From contig NZ_JAHVHT010000005.1 of assembly GCF_019802125.1 (NCBI RefSeq), positions 248,001 to 312,000 on the forward strand: DNA of 64,000 nucleotides, written 5' to 3'. Below the pieces are notes generated by a model. That model did no database searches. It was not told where the DNA came from and was given only the letters and a program-made list of their open reading frames with translations. Of the stretch, positions 17,001 to 26,175 are shown piece by piece. The DNA comes from Tateyamaria omphalii. GTDB lineage: Bacteria > Pseudomonadota > Alphaproteobacteria > Rhodobacterales > Rhodobacteraceae. Position 1 is the first letter of the stretch, and each line of letters opens with the position of its first letter. The position numbers and the translations under genes were made by a program.

Positions 17001-18787
17001 GCACCCCGGCAGAGCCCGCACAGACGGGGCCTGGCCTTTTCGCGGTCTTGCGGCGGTTTCGGCCCTATATGCGAGGGCACGTCCTAGCGCTTTGTGGCGC
17101 GGTGTGCGCCCTGATCCTGTCGACGTTCATGCGTCTGGCCGAACCCTGGCCGCTGAAATTCGTCATCGATGCCGTCGTGCCCGTGCCGGACGCGCAGGCA
17201 ACGGCTGCCACACGGATCGACCCGATGCTACTGCTTGCGCTCTGCGCCGGGGGGCTCCTGCTCGCCGTCCTGCTGCGGGCGGCTTTCCACTACATTGCAA
17301 CGGTTGTCTTTGCAGGGGTCGGCAACCGGATGCTGGCGCGGGTGCGGGCCGACCTGTTCCGGCACCTGCAATCGCTGTCCATCGGGTTTCACGCCAAGTC
17401 GCGGACAGGCGATCTGACCATCAGGCTGGTCAGCGACGTGGGCATGTTGAAGGACGCACTGGTCACCGCCGCCATGCCGCTTCTGGCCAATGTGCTGATA
17501 TTCGGCGGTATGATCGGCGTCATGCTCTGGCTCGACTGGCGGTTGGCGCTGGTGGCGCTGGCGCCGCTGCCGGTGCTCTGGGTCCTGTCGCACCTGCTGA
17601 CGGTGCGCATCCGCAAGGTCAGCCGCACGCAGCGCAAACGGCAGGGCGCGCTTGCCGCCACCTCGTCCGAGGTGCTGGCCGGGATCGCATCAGTGCAGAC
17701 ACTCGGACTTGAGGAACACACGAACAAAGCCTTTTCCGGTGCCAACGAAAAGGAGATGCGCGAGGGCGTCAAGGGCGCCCGGCTCACTGCGGGGCTGGAG
17801 CGCTCCGTCGACGTGCTGGCCGGTCTCGGTCTCGTCGGAGTGCTTTTCTATGGCACGCTGCAAGTGCTCGACGCGCGGATCACGCCGGGGGATCTGCTGA
17901 TCTTTGTCAGCTACCTCAAACATACCTATCGGCCTGTCCGCGGCTATGCCAAATACGCCGCGCGCCTGGCCAAGGCGCTGGCCGCGGCCGAGCGGGTCGT
18001 TGACCTGCTCGACCAGGACGACGCCGTGCGCGACCGGCCCGGCGCACGCCCTGCTCCGGCCGATCTGCACGGCAGTCTGACATTCGAAAACGTCCACTTC
18101 GCACATCAGGACGGAGCCCGGGTGTTCGATGGGCTCGATCTGACAGTTTCTGAAGGGGAGCGCGTCGCGGTGATCGGACCCTCCGGTGCGGGCAAATCCA
18201 CGCTCGCTGCGCTCGCCTTGCGTCTTCACGACGTCGAGGAGGGTCGGATTACGCTGGGCGGCACGGACATACGCGATCTCACGCTTCAGTCCCTGCGGGC
18301 CACGGTTGCATTCGTGCCGCAAGAGCCTTTGATCATGTCGCGCACGATCCGCGACAACCTCACCCTCGGTCTCGATCGCGATCCGAGTGAAGACGAACTG
18401 GAGGACGCGGCACGCCGGGCGGTGTTACACGACTTCATCGCGTCCCTGCCGGACGGCTATGACACGCATCTCGCCGAGCGCGGCGCTACACTTTCGGGCG
18501 GTCAGCGCCAACGTCTGTCACTCGCGCGGGCCTTTCTGCGGCGCACCCCGGTGCTGATCCTCGACGAACCCACCACTGGGCTGGACCGTGAAAGCGCTGC
18601 ATCGGTGATTGCAGCCATCGACTCCGTGTCCGAGGGTCGTACGACGCTGTTGATCACTCACGATCTTTCACTTGCTGCGCGATGCGATCGTGTCGCCACA
18701 ATTTCGGGAGGGTCCGTGGCCGAAACTGGAAACGCATCATCTCTGCGCGCGGCGGGCGGATGGCTCGCAGCGGCCGAAGCGTGCTAA
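16997..18787 (+). CDS. ABC exporter, fused membrane and ATPase domains
   Basis: A 596-residue type IV exporter half-transporter. Six membrane segments occupy about residues 25-300, with intracellular loops such as FHAKSRTGDLTIRLVSDV. The nucleotide-binding domain has Walker A GPSGAGKST at residues 394-402, the signature LSGGQ at 499-503, Walker B VLILDEPT around 519-526 and the switch His in ITHDLS. The start at 16997 overlaps the glycosyltransferase stop; the upstream frame from 16883 runs inside that gene. Such exporters flip lipid-linked sugars or lipids, or export peptides and glucans. Between three glycosyltransferases and a kinase-fold protein, a glycan or glycolipid cargo is the best guess. 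Confidence 0.92.
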   Translation: MSTPAEPAQTGPGLFAVLRRFRPYMRGHVLALCGAVCALILSTFMRLAEPWPLKFVIDAVVPVPDAQATAATRIDPMLLLALCAGGLLLAVLLRAAFHYIATVVFAGVGNRMLARVRADLFRHLQSLSIGFHAKSRTGDLTIRLVSDVGMLKDALVTAAMPLLANVLIFGGMIGVMLWLDWRLALVALAPLPVLWVLSHLLTVRIRKVSRTQRKRQGALAATSSEVLAGIASVQTLGLEEHTNKAFSGANEKEMREGVKGARLTAGLERSVDVLAGLGLVGVLFYGTLQVLDARITPGDLLIFVSYLKHTYRPVRGYAKYAARLAKALAAAERVVDLLDQDDAVRDRPGARPAPADLHGSLTFENVHFAHQDGARVFDGLDLTVSEGERVAVIGPSGAGKSTLAALALRLHDVEEGRITLGGTDIRDLTLQSLRATVAFVPQEPLIMSRTIRDNLTLGLDRDPSEDELEDAARRAVLHDFIASLPDGYDTHLAERGATLSGGQRQRLSLARAFLRRTPVLILDEPTTGLDRESAASVIAAIDSVSEGRTTLLITHDLSLAARCDRVATISGGSVAETGNASSLRAAGGWLAAAEAC

Positions 18788-18803
18788 TCAGGAGCAGTCG
18801 GGT

Positions 18804-20912
18804 ATGCCATGGACAGTTGATCTGTTGCCAGCTGATGCCGCCTTGTGTGCACGGGATGCCGATCTGCCCGGTCTCGGCGCGGTTTTGAATGCGTCACCGC
18901 TCGCCCGAACAATCGGCTTGGGTGAGTTGCGTCACAGTTACCTGAACTACAAGCCCGGGACGAATTGTGTGGCCGGACTTGTCCCTGTCGATGGCAGCCT
19001 TGACGCTTGGGTGGCGATGACCTACCCGCAAGCGCGCTGGCCCGAAATCCGGAAGCGGCCGAAATGGAACGAGGGTCCACGGACAGCTGTCTATTTCGAC
19101 GATGCTTTTACCGTTTTTGTTCCGCTGGCCTTGGAACGGCGTTTGCCAAAGGCGCGCCAATTGTCTGACGACGCGTCGCGTGCCGCATTGCTGAGCCGTC
19201 TTGGACTGTCCAACCACCGCCTCAGGATCCTCAGGTACAAACCGGGGCGCAGGATTGTACTGTGCGCCGATGGGCCGCATGGGCCTGTCGCCGTGATAAA
19301 GATGCATGCCGATCAGGCCGCCTACGACCGCGCTGTCGCAGGGGCTGTGTACGCGCGTTCAATGGGCGGACCCGAAGTTATCGGAACCGCGCAGGATGAT
19401 TTCGCGATTGCAACTGCATGGACTCGGGGCCATGCATTGTCGCCGCAGTCCGCGCCGCGCGACTTCAACTTGGCGGGAGCAATGCTTGCGCATCATCATG
19501 TGGCGGGTAACCCGAAGAAGTTACCCGATTGGAAGCCTCCTGCTCTTCTGCGGACCGTGGAGGCGATTTCCGCCCTCTCGCCAGCTCTCGAAGTGCAGGC
19601 GCAGCGCTTGGCCCAACGGTTGCCTGAGCTGACGGCGTCCGAGATGGTGGCGCTGCACGGTGATTTTTCGGCCGACCAAGTGATACGGGACGGGCAGGGT
19701 ACAGTGATCCTCGATTGGGACCGCGCGGCAACAGGTCCTGCCGCGCGCGATCTTGGCAGCGCGCTGGCCAGGCTCGACCTGGATGAGATTGAAGGTGTCG
19801 ACACGAACGAGGCACGCACAGCGCTCTTGGAGGGATACGGTGCCGTAAGAGAGCTTCCGTCTGGCAGGACCATCGCTGCGCATCGTGCACAGGCGCTTTT
19901 TGCTCTGGCCGCTGAAGCTTTCCGCGCGCGCCGTGCCGATTGGGATGATCAACTGCGCGCCGTTCTCAGGCGGGTTGAGGAACTCTGTCAAAACCCACCA
20001 ATGCCGACAACGAAGGGCACTATACCCGGTTTGGCCAAGGCGTTGAAGCCAGAGCATATGCGTGCCGGTTTTGGGGAAAAGCCGAAAGCTATCACGCTGA
20101 CAAGGCTGAAGCCCGGGCGTCGTGCCATGTTGGAATATGTCCTTCCGGACGGCCAGGTCTTGCTGGGCAAGCTGCGGGCGAAAGGCGCTGATCGAAACGC
20201 GCCGCATCTGCAGTCAAAATTGCGGTCCGCCGGGCTCAATGGGCGTGACGGTGTGGGTGTGGCGCCAGTGGCGGGCACGATGGACGACCCGGCAATCTGG
20301 CTGCAGGAGCAGGTTCCGGGTGATGCGCTTGGCGATATGCAAGATGGCTCTGCGCTTGCTCACCTGGACGCCATGCGGCGCACGGGGCGTGCACTGGCGA
20401 AGCTCCATAGCACACCGGCTCAAACGACAAGGCAATGGACCCACGCCGATGAGTGGGATGTCTTGGAAAAGGCACTCTCCAACGGGCCGCATGATGATCT
20501 ATTGTCACTTGCAAGGGCGCGCTTAGACGGGCTTCCAAGCGCGCCGCGTGTAGGGCTGCACCGCGATTTCTACTTTGACCAGGTCCTGGTAACGCCGGAT
20601 ACAATTTGGCTTGTCGATCTGGATCTGTATGCACTGGGCGATGCTGCGATTGACCTTGGGAACTTTCTGGCTCACTTGGATGAACTTGCATTAAGGCGCG
20701 GCAGGGAGCCGGGTTATTTCGCTGCTCAGCAGGACGCCTTTCTCGAGGGATACGCCAACCTTGCACCGCTTCCCGATATGCATCGTGTGAATTCGTTTCG
20801 CTGGATATCTCTGGCGCGTCACATTGCGATCGCCGCGCGATTTCCGGACCGTCGGCATGCCATCCCGGCCCTCGAAGCCCTGTGTCGCAAGGAGCTTTCA
20901 AAAGGGCAGTGA
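18804..20912 (+). CDS. Tandem aminoglycoside-phosphotransferase-fold protein
   Basis: The 702-residue protein carries two kinase-fold units. The first has the catalytic HGDFSADQV (His285, Asp287) followed by ILDWDRA (Asp304, Asp306). The second has HRDFYFDQV (His586, Asp588) followed by LVDLDLYALGD (Asp605, Asp607). Both thus keep the Brenner-type catalytic Asp and a metal-binding Asp, so both may be active. A Lys-Pro-Gly-containing N-lobe phrase occurs three times (about residues 50, 146 and 436), suggesting an extra N-lobe copy. APH-fold enzymes phosphorylate sugars, choline, amines or antibiotics. Here, 16 bases after a glycan exporter, phosphorylation of a sugar or polyol building block is more likely than antibiotic resistance. 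Confidence 0.85.
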   Translation: MPWTVDLLPADAALCARDADLPGLGAVLNASPLARTIGLGELRHSYLNYKPGTNCVAGLVPVDGSLDAWVAMTYPQARWPEIRKRPKWNEGPRTAVYFDDAFTVFVPLALERRLPKARQLSDDASRAALLSRLGLSNHRLRILRYKPGRRIVLCADGPHGPVAVIKMHADQAAYDRAVAGAVYARSMGGPEVIGTAQDDFAIATAWTRGHALSPQSAPRDFNLAGAMLAHHHVAGNPKKLPDWKPPALLRTVEAISALSPALEVQAQRLAQRLPELTASEMVALHGDFSADQVIRDGQGTVILDWDRAATGPAARDLGSALARLDLDEIEGVDTNEARTALLEGYGAVRELPSGRTIAAHRAQALFALAAEAFRARRADWDDQLRAVLRRVEELCQNPPMPTTKGTIPGLAKALKPEHMRAGFGEKPKAITLTRLKPGRRAMLEYVLPDGQVLLGKLRAKGADRNAPHLQSKLRSAGLNGRDGVGVAPVAGTMDDPAIWLQEQVPGDALGDMQDGSALAHLDAMRRTGRALAKLHSTPAQTTRQWTHADEWDVLEKALSNGPHDDLLSLARARLDGLPSAPRVGLHRDFYFDQVLVTPDTIWLVDLDLYALGDAAIDLGNFLAHLDELALRRGREPGYFAAQQDAFLEGYANLAPLPDMHRVNSFRWISLARHIAIAARFPDRRHAIPALEALCRKELSKGQ

Positions 20913-21061
20913 GATTTAGACCCATGCGCGGCCTGACCTGTGCATCTTGCTCGTCCCCTTTGTCCAAACCAAGGCCGGATGCCACACTCGCATTGCAAAG
21001 GTCATTCGCAATTGAAAGCATGATCTGCTATGCTACCTACGGTTGGGCATGGGTCGGAGGG

Positions 21062-22081
21062 ATGCTGTTGCTTGAAGATGCGCTAATCTTAGACGCGTCA
21101 GGCAAACCTGTCCGATACAAGGGCCGTACATACTCATCCGATTGGGATGAGGTTCAGGAGTTCTGTCGAACTGTCTACATGCCCTATCGCGTTCGTCCGC
21201 TTGAAAAGTATGCAACGCCGGACGCCACCATGCTGTCGCGCAAAGCGGGTCGGGTGACCATGACGCGGTTTTCCTATGGGACAGGCATCTACCTGGATCG
21301 TTTTGATCCGACGGCCGGCAATATTATCGTACTGAACACCCTTGCCGGAGCTTTGAATCACGGTACAGCAGATGGCTCTGTTTCTACCGCTGCAGGAGAG
21401 AGCTTTGTGGTGGATTGTTCCCGCACCGAGTATTGGTTGGAGGGTGATCCCAATCATATGCAGTTCAACCTGACCATACCCCATGATGTGATGGCGGAGA
21501 CTGCGCAGCGATGGTTTGGCTTTGTTCCTGACGACAGCCTCTGGACCAGTCGGGTCAAGTTTGGTGGGGTCAATTCTCCTTGGTTAAAGCTGCTCGATTA
21601 TGCAGCCACTGCCATCAACAATCGTGGAGATCGATCCGCAGCGAAAGTGATTGGTCGGCACATCGAAGAGATCATTTGCCTGGAATTGCTGCGTGCTTGG
21701 GCCGCGGCGGCCGGTGTAACATTGACTGATGGTCATCGTTCGGCGGCGCCGGGTTATGTGCGGCAGGCAGAGGAAATCTTTGAAAGTGAAGCCCGTAGTG
21801 CCCCAACGGTCGGAGATGTTGCGGAGCGTGTCGGCGTGTCTGCGCGTACACTTTCGGGCGGTTTCCGTCGATTTCGCGGGATTTCGCCGCGGGAATTTCT
21901 GGCCGCTCGACGTATGGACGGGTTTCGCCGGGATCTCGAGCTCGAGCAGGCACACTTGAGTATCGCGCAGATCGCCGCCGGATGGGGATTTGTAAGTCTA
22001 GGGTCGCTTGCTGCGAAGTACCGCCAAAGGTTTGGAGAACTGCCGTCGCACACGCGCTTGCGTGCAATGTCCAAGTGGTGA
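21062..22081 (+). CDS. AraC-family regulator with AraC_binding_2-type sensor
   Basis: From the ATG at 21062 the protein has 339 residues. An N-terminal effector domain (WDEVQEFCRTVYMPYRVRPL onward) resembles those of AraC proteins that regulate aromatic or alkane catabolism. The C-terminal double helix-turn-helix has VGDVAERVGVSARTLSGGFRRFRGISPREFLAARRM and IAQIAAGWGFVSLGSLAAKYRQRFGELPS. The start is uncertain: the frame is open back to 20882, inside the previous gene, and ATGs exist at 21020 and 21062. It lies 112 bases ahead of the serine hydrolase gene in the same direction and probably regulates it or the nearby monooxygenase. Confidence 0.88.
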   Translation: MLLLEDALILDASGKPVRYKGRTYSSDWDEVQEFCRTVYMPYRVRPLEKYATPDATMLSRKAGRVTMTRFSYGTGIYLDRFDPTAGNIIVLNTLAGALNHGTADGSVSTAAGESFVVDCSRTEYWLEGDPNHMQFNLTIPHDVMAETAQRWFGFVPDDSLWTSRVKFGGVNSPWLKLLDYAATAINNRGDRSAAKVIGRHIEEIICLELLRAWAAAAGVTLTDGHRSAAPGYVRQAEEIFESEARSAPTVGDVAERVGVSARTLSGGFRRFRGISPREFLAARRMDGFRRDLELEQAHLSIAQIAAGWGFVSLGSLAAKYRQRFGELPSHTRLRAMSKW

Positions 22082-22193
22082 CACGCAGCTCCTGATCATT
22101 TCTTCCGAAACGGGACATGCCATTCCGGTTTCGAACAGGCCGGAAGTGCTCAGCGCGTTACCCTGAAGTACATTTCATCAAGAGGAGTTGTCC

Positions 22194-23381
22194 ATGAGCC
22201 TGAAAACAGAATGCAATTCCGTACTGTCTCGTGTGGTGAAGGGATCCGAGCGTGTACCAGGCGTTGTTGCAATGGTGACAGACCGAAACGAGAATATTTT
22301 CTCGGGTGCGATGGGCGACCGCAGTGTCGGTGGTGATCCGATAACGGAAGATACCATTTTCGCGATCTTTTCGACAACGAAGGCCGTCGCCGGGACTGCG
22401 GCACTTCAATGCGTGGAGGAGGGCCTTTTGGACCTGGATGCTCCCGCAAAGACCTACGCCCCGGCCATCGGTGAGTTGCAGGTTCTCGAAGGTTTTGGTG
22501 CGGATGGGCAGCCAAAACTGCGTCCCCCTAAAACTGATGTGACGACTCGGCAGTTGTTGCTCCATACGGCAGGGCTTGCGTACGAATTCTTTAACGAACG
22601 ATACAAGAAGCTTTCCGATGATCACGGTCAGGTGCCTGTCACAACATGCACGATGGATGCAATCAAGACGCCGCTGCTTTTTGATCCTGGGGAGCGCTGG
22701 GAGTACGGCACGAACATCGATTGGGTCGGCCAGGTCGTCGAAGGGATACGCGGCAAACGCCTCGGCCAGGTGATGCGCGAGAGGATTTTCGATCCGCTCG
22801 AGATGAATGAGATTGCATTTACGAGAACAGATGCAATGAAGGCCAAAACCGCCAGCATTCATGCCCGCGGCGAGGATGGATTCCTGACGCCGACCGACCT
22901 TGCGCTGCCGGACAATCCGGAAGTCGATATGGGCGGGCACGGGCTGTACGGCACGGTGCCCGAATACATGAAGTTCATTCGCATGTGGCTCAATGATGGA
23001 GAGGGACCGAAGGGCAGGGTGCTGCGATCCGAAACGGTGGAATGGGCCGTCAAGGGTGCGCTGGTGCCGCCACAGAAGGTGACGATGATGCCAGGTGTTA
23101 TTCCTGAATTGACGCATGATGCCGAATTCTTCCCGGGGCTGGCAAAAGATTGGTCGTATTCGTTCATGGTCAACTCCGAAGCGGCACCAACGGGGCGTCC
23201 TGCTGGCACGATCGGCTGGGCCGGGTTGGCAAATTGTTTCTACTGGATTGATCGCCAGAATGGTCTTGGTGGGTTTTGGGCCACGCAAGTCCTGCCCTTC
23301 GTAGATCCGGTGTCGTTCAACGGCTACATGGATTTCGAGACAGCAGTCTATTCCGAAATGATGGCTGCCAAGGCGGCCTGA
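22194..23381 (+). CDS. Class C beta-lactamase-fold serine hydrolase (family VIII esterase-like)
   Basis: A 395-residue cytoplasmic protein with no signal peptide, which argues against a periplasmic beta-lactamase. The nucleophile motif S-x-x-K is Ser60-Thr-Thr-Lys63 in AIFSTTKAV. The conserved Tyr171 follows PGERWE, and GTIGWAG near the end takes the place of the KTG-like strand. This pattern fits family VIII carboxylesterases and EstB-like enzymes. The ATG at 22194 has an AGAGGAG site six bases ahead. Gene context, a Baeyer-Villiger monooxygenase nearby, suggests that it hydrolyses the ester or lactone made from a ketone. Confidence 0.87.
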   Translation: MSLKTECNSVLSRVVKGSERVPGVVAMVTDRNENIFSGAMGDRSVGGDPITEDTIFAIFSTTKAVAGTAALQCVEEGLLDLDAPAKTYAPAIGELQVLEGFGADGQPKLRPPKTDVTTRQLLLHTAGLAYEFFNERYKKLSDDHGQVPVTTCTMDAIKTPLLFDPGERWEYGTNIDWVGQVVEGIRGKRLGQVMRERIFDPLEMNEIAFTRTDAMKAKTASIHARGEDGFLTPTDLALPDNPEVDMGGHGLYGTVPEYMKFIRMWLNDGEGPKGRVLRSETVEWAVKGALVPPQKVTMMPGVIPELTHDAEFFPGLAKDWSYSFMVNSEAAPTGRPAGTIGWAGLANCFYWIDRQNGLGGFWATQVLPFVDPVSFNGYMDFETAVYSEMMAAKAA

Positions 23382-23446
23382 GCGCAGTCAACACGTTGCT
23401 GACCGCAGGTCCCTGCTGCGGTCAGCATAAATTGGATGAGTAGGAT

Positions 23447-24331
23447 ATGTCTCATTTGATCCCCTACGAAGAGCTTCCGACGTGGGTTCCGGGTAAAACG
23501 TTGCTGTCCAGCGATGGAATGGGCTGGAAACAGGTCGGCCTGCGATCTTACCGATACGATGGTCAGGATGTCGTTGTTCCCGCCATGCGGGATTTCATGC
23601 TCGTCAGCTACCGACACGGTACGACGCCGATGCAGCGCCGTTTTGACGGACAATGGACCCGCGAAACACTTGGACCCGGGGAAGCCTCACTGCTGACGCG
23701 TTCGCAAAGAGCCCATTGGACTTGGGACGAACAGATCGATGTCGTGCATCTGTATTTGTCATCGACCCTGGTGACCGAAGTCGCGAGTGAGGTCATGGAC
23801 TGCGCCGTTAGCGAGGTCACTCTGAATGACGTTCTGCGAACCGATGATACGACGATGGCTCAGGCGGTCCGGAGTATAACGCAGGAGGTGGAGACCGGTG
23901 GCTTGGGTGGGGCACTGTTTGTTGAAAGCATGTCGCGTGCCCTGATCATTCACCTGTTGCGCCGATATGCTTCCATCAAACTTCCCGCCGCCAAGCCCGG
24001 TGGTGCCTTGTCTCCGCGACAGGTGACCCGGATCAAAGCGTTCGTACATGCGATGCTGTCCGAGCGTATTGATCTGAAAACCATGGCCGCAGCTGTGGGC
24101 CTGCCTCCTTGTGTCTTTGCCAGATACTTCCGCAAAAGCTTTGGTCGGCCGCCCTATGCCTACGTGATGGACCGGCGGCTAGAGATGGCACGGCGGCTTC
24201 TGGCGCGATCCGCCATGCCAATCAAGGCGGTAGCTGCCGATTGCGGCTTTTCCGATCAGTCGCATCTGACGCGGGTGTTCTCAGCGCGCTACGGCGAGAC
24301 GCCCGCCGTGTTCAGACGCCGGGCGCATTGA
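23447..24331 (+). CDS. AraC-family regulator
   Basis: A 294-residue regulator. The N-terminal half is a cupin-like effector domain (MRDFMLVSYRHGTTPMQRRFDG). The C-terminal half is an AraC DNA-binding domain with ERIDLKTMAAAVGLPPCVFARYFRKSFGRPPYAYVMDRRLEMARRLL and IKAVAADCGFSDQSHLTRVFSARYGETP, both helix-turn-helix units intact. It follows the serine hydrolase by 65 bases in the same direction and meets the monooxygenase gene tail to tail with a 16-base gap. It is the second AraC gene within 3 kb, so hydrolase and monooxygenase may be under separate control. Confidence 0.9.
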   Translation: MSHLIPYEELPTWVPGKTLLSSDGMGWKQVGLRSYRYDGQDVVVPAMRDFMLVSYRHGTTPMQRRFDGQWTRETLGPGEASLLTRSQRAHWTWDEQIDVVHLYLSSTLVTEVASEVMDCAVSEVTLNDVLRTDDTTMAQAVRSITQEVETGGLGGALFVESMSRALIIHLLRRYASIKLPAAKPGGALSPRQVTRIKAFVHAMLSERIDLKTMAAAVGLPPCVFARYFRKSFGRPPYAYVMDRRLEMARRLLARSAMPIKAVAADCGFSDQSHLTRVFSARYGETPAVFRRRAH

Positions 24332-24347
24332 GTGGGGTTTGCGGTTT

Positions 24348-25979
24348 CTACTGTGCTGCGACTCTTTGCGATCCGCCGCTGATCTTGAAACCGGGATACC
24401 CTTGCTCGGCGATGTCCTTGCAGGTCTGACGGTAGGCGCCGACACCGCCGAAATAGGACAGCACCCGCCGCGGTTTTCCCGGGACATTCGAGCCGGTGTA
24501 CCAAGACGATGTCTTTGCGACGAGCGAGGCATTTGCGATTTCGTCGTGATGCGCAACCCAGTCGTCTTCACCCTTGACCGTCGGCTCAATGACGCTGGCG
24601 CCGGTGTTACGCAGGTGGGCAATACAATTGGTGATCCATTCGGTTTGCTGTTGCAGGCACGTAGTCATGTTGCAGAAAGCCGCGGACGGGGCGAGGGGTG
24701 CGCCTGTCATGAAGAGGTTCGGGAACCCGTGTTTTTGCATGCCCAGCGTTGTGCGGATGTCCTTGCCCCACTCATCGCGCAAGCTAAGGCCATCACGTCC
24801 GGTAATGTCAATCCGCGTCAAGGCACCGGTGCCTGCGTCAAAGCCTACCGCCATGATGATCACATCAAGATCATACACGGTTCCGTCTTCCAGCTTCACA
24901 CCCTGTGCTATGATTTCGGCGATGGGATTCTGCCTGACGTTGACGGCATGGACGTTCGGTTGATGGTAGACTTCGAGGTAGTTCGTTTCTAGCGGGACGC
25001 GGTGGGTGCCGAAGCCGTAGCTGCCGGCTGCTGGCACCAGCGTGTCGATGAGCTTCGGATCCTTGAGACGCGCAATCATCTTGTCTCGGACGAATTTGGA
25101 GACTTCGGCGCTGACCTCTTCCTTGAAGAACATGTCTGCGAAGGAGGCAAGCCACAGCTTCAATGACCCATCCGCATGGATATCCTCAAGCACGTCGAGG
25201 CGCTCCTGAGGCGTCAGGTCCGCCCAATCATGTTCGAAGTCATACTCGAAGCCGGTGAATGTAACAGGCAGGTTTTTCTTGAGCTCAGCGAAGCGAGACT
25301 TGTACCACTCCGCTTCGGATGGGCCATATTTCGGGTTTTTCATGGGCAGCACGTATTGTGGGGTGCGCGCGAACACCGTCATTTCCTCTACAACCGGTGC
25401 GATGGTCTGAATGACCTGAATCCCCGTGGCACCAATGCCGATCACACCGACTCGTTTGCCCTCAAGGTCGATACCATCCTTGGGGTAGCGCGCCGTGTGC
25501 ACGATCGTGCCTTGAAATGTGTCCTGGCCTGGGAACTGGTCGGTGAGGGGTGCGGACAGCATCCCCGTGCAGCCAATCAGATACTGCGTATCATAACGAT
25601 CACCGTTTTCCAGTTGGACGCGCCAGCGGCCGGTGTCTTCGTCGAAGTCCGCGCTGGTCACCTTGCTGTCAAAGCTGAAGTCCTTTCGCAGATCCAGCGT
25701 GTCGGTGATGTAATGTAGCCATCGTTCAATTTCCGGCTGGCTTGGGAAACGCTCGCTCCAGGTCCAGCCTTTGTACATCTCTTCGCTGAACAGGTATTGG
25801 TAGATATAGCTTTCGGAGTCGAACTTGGCGCCCGGGTAACGGTTCCAGTACCACGTTCCGCCAACATCTGTACCCGCTTCAACTCCGTGTACTGAGAACC
25901 CTTGTTCACGAAGCTGGTAGAGTTGATAGAGGCCGGCAACCCCGGCTCCGATGACCAATGCGTCAAGTTTTTTTGCCAT
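24348..25979 (-). CDS. Baeyer-Villiger-type flavin monooxygenase
   Basis: A 543-residue FAD/NADPH enzyme of the cyclohexanone / phenylacetone monooxygenase type. The first Rossmann motif is GAGVAGLYQLYQLREQG near residue 12, followed by GGTWYWNRYPGAKFDSES. The Baeyer-Villiger fingerprint appears as FQGTIVHTARYP, with Tyr where Trp is usual. The second nucleotide motif is GIGATGIQVIQ. The ATG at 25979 is six bases from a GGAGGA site and is preferred over the start six codons upstream. It converts a ketone to an ester or lactone. The family VIII hydrolase at 22.2 kb could finish that route. The substrate is unknown. Confidence 0.9.
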   Translation of the reverse strand: MAKKLDALVIGAGVAGLYQLYQLREQGFSVHGVEAGTDVGGTWYWNRYPGAKFDSESYIYQYLFSEEMYKGWTWSERFPSQPEIERWLHYITDTLDLRKDFSFDSKVTSADFDEDTGRWRVQLENGDRYDTQYLIGCTGMLSAPLTDQFPGQDTFQGTIVHTARYPKDGIDLEGKRVGVIGIGATGIQVIQTIAPVVEEMTVFARTPQYVLPMKNPKYGPSEAEWYKSRFAELKKNLPVTFTGFEYDFEHDWADLTPQERLDVLEDIHADGSLKLWLASFADMFFKEEVSAEVSKFVRDKMIARLKDPKLIDTLVPAAGSYGFGTHRVPLETNYLEVYHQPNVHAVNVRQNPIAEIIAQGVKLEDGTVYDLDVIIMAVGFDAGTGALTRIDITGRDGLSLRDEWGKDIRTTLGMQKHGFPNLFMTGAPLAPSAAFCNMTTCLQQQTEWITNCIAHLRNTGASVIEPTVKGEDDWVAHHDEIANASLVAKTSSWYTGSNVPGKPRRVLSYFGGVGAYRQTCKDIAEQGYPGFKISGGSQRVAAQ

Positions 25980-26175
25980 GTTTTCCTCCAAACTCAAAAG
26001 TGGACGTCAGTATGGAGGCGTGTGTCGGGGTGTATTGAACGTTTCGGCGAAACCTTTGAATGATTGAACTGTCTGTGAGCCATCCCGCTTCGACTTGGCC
26101 AACTGCCAAAGAAGATTTAAGCGCTTTGCCGCGTTTCCATGTCTTTGGCTGCGGACAGCCGATCAAACAATTTGG

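Noticed and set aside
18804-20912. Antibiotic resistance by aminoglycoside phosphorylation
   Set aside because: The fold is shared with many sugar and choline kinases. The double layout and the location behind a glycan exporter argue against a resistance gene.
22194-23381. Beta-lactamase resistance gene
   Set aside because: There is no signal peptide and the KTG-type motif is replaced. The features fit a family VIII esterase better.
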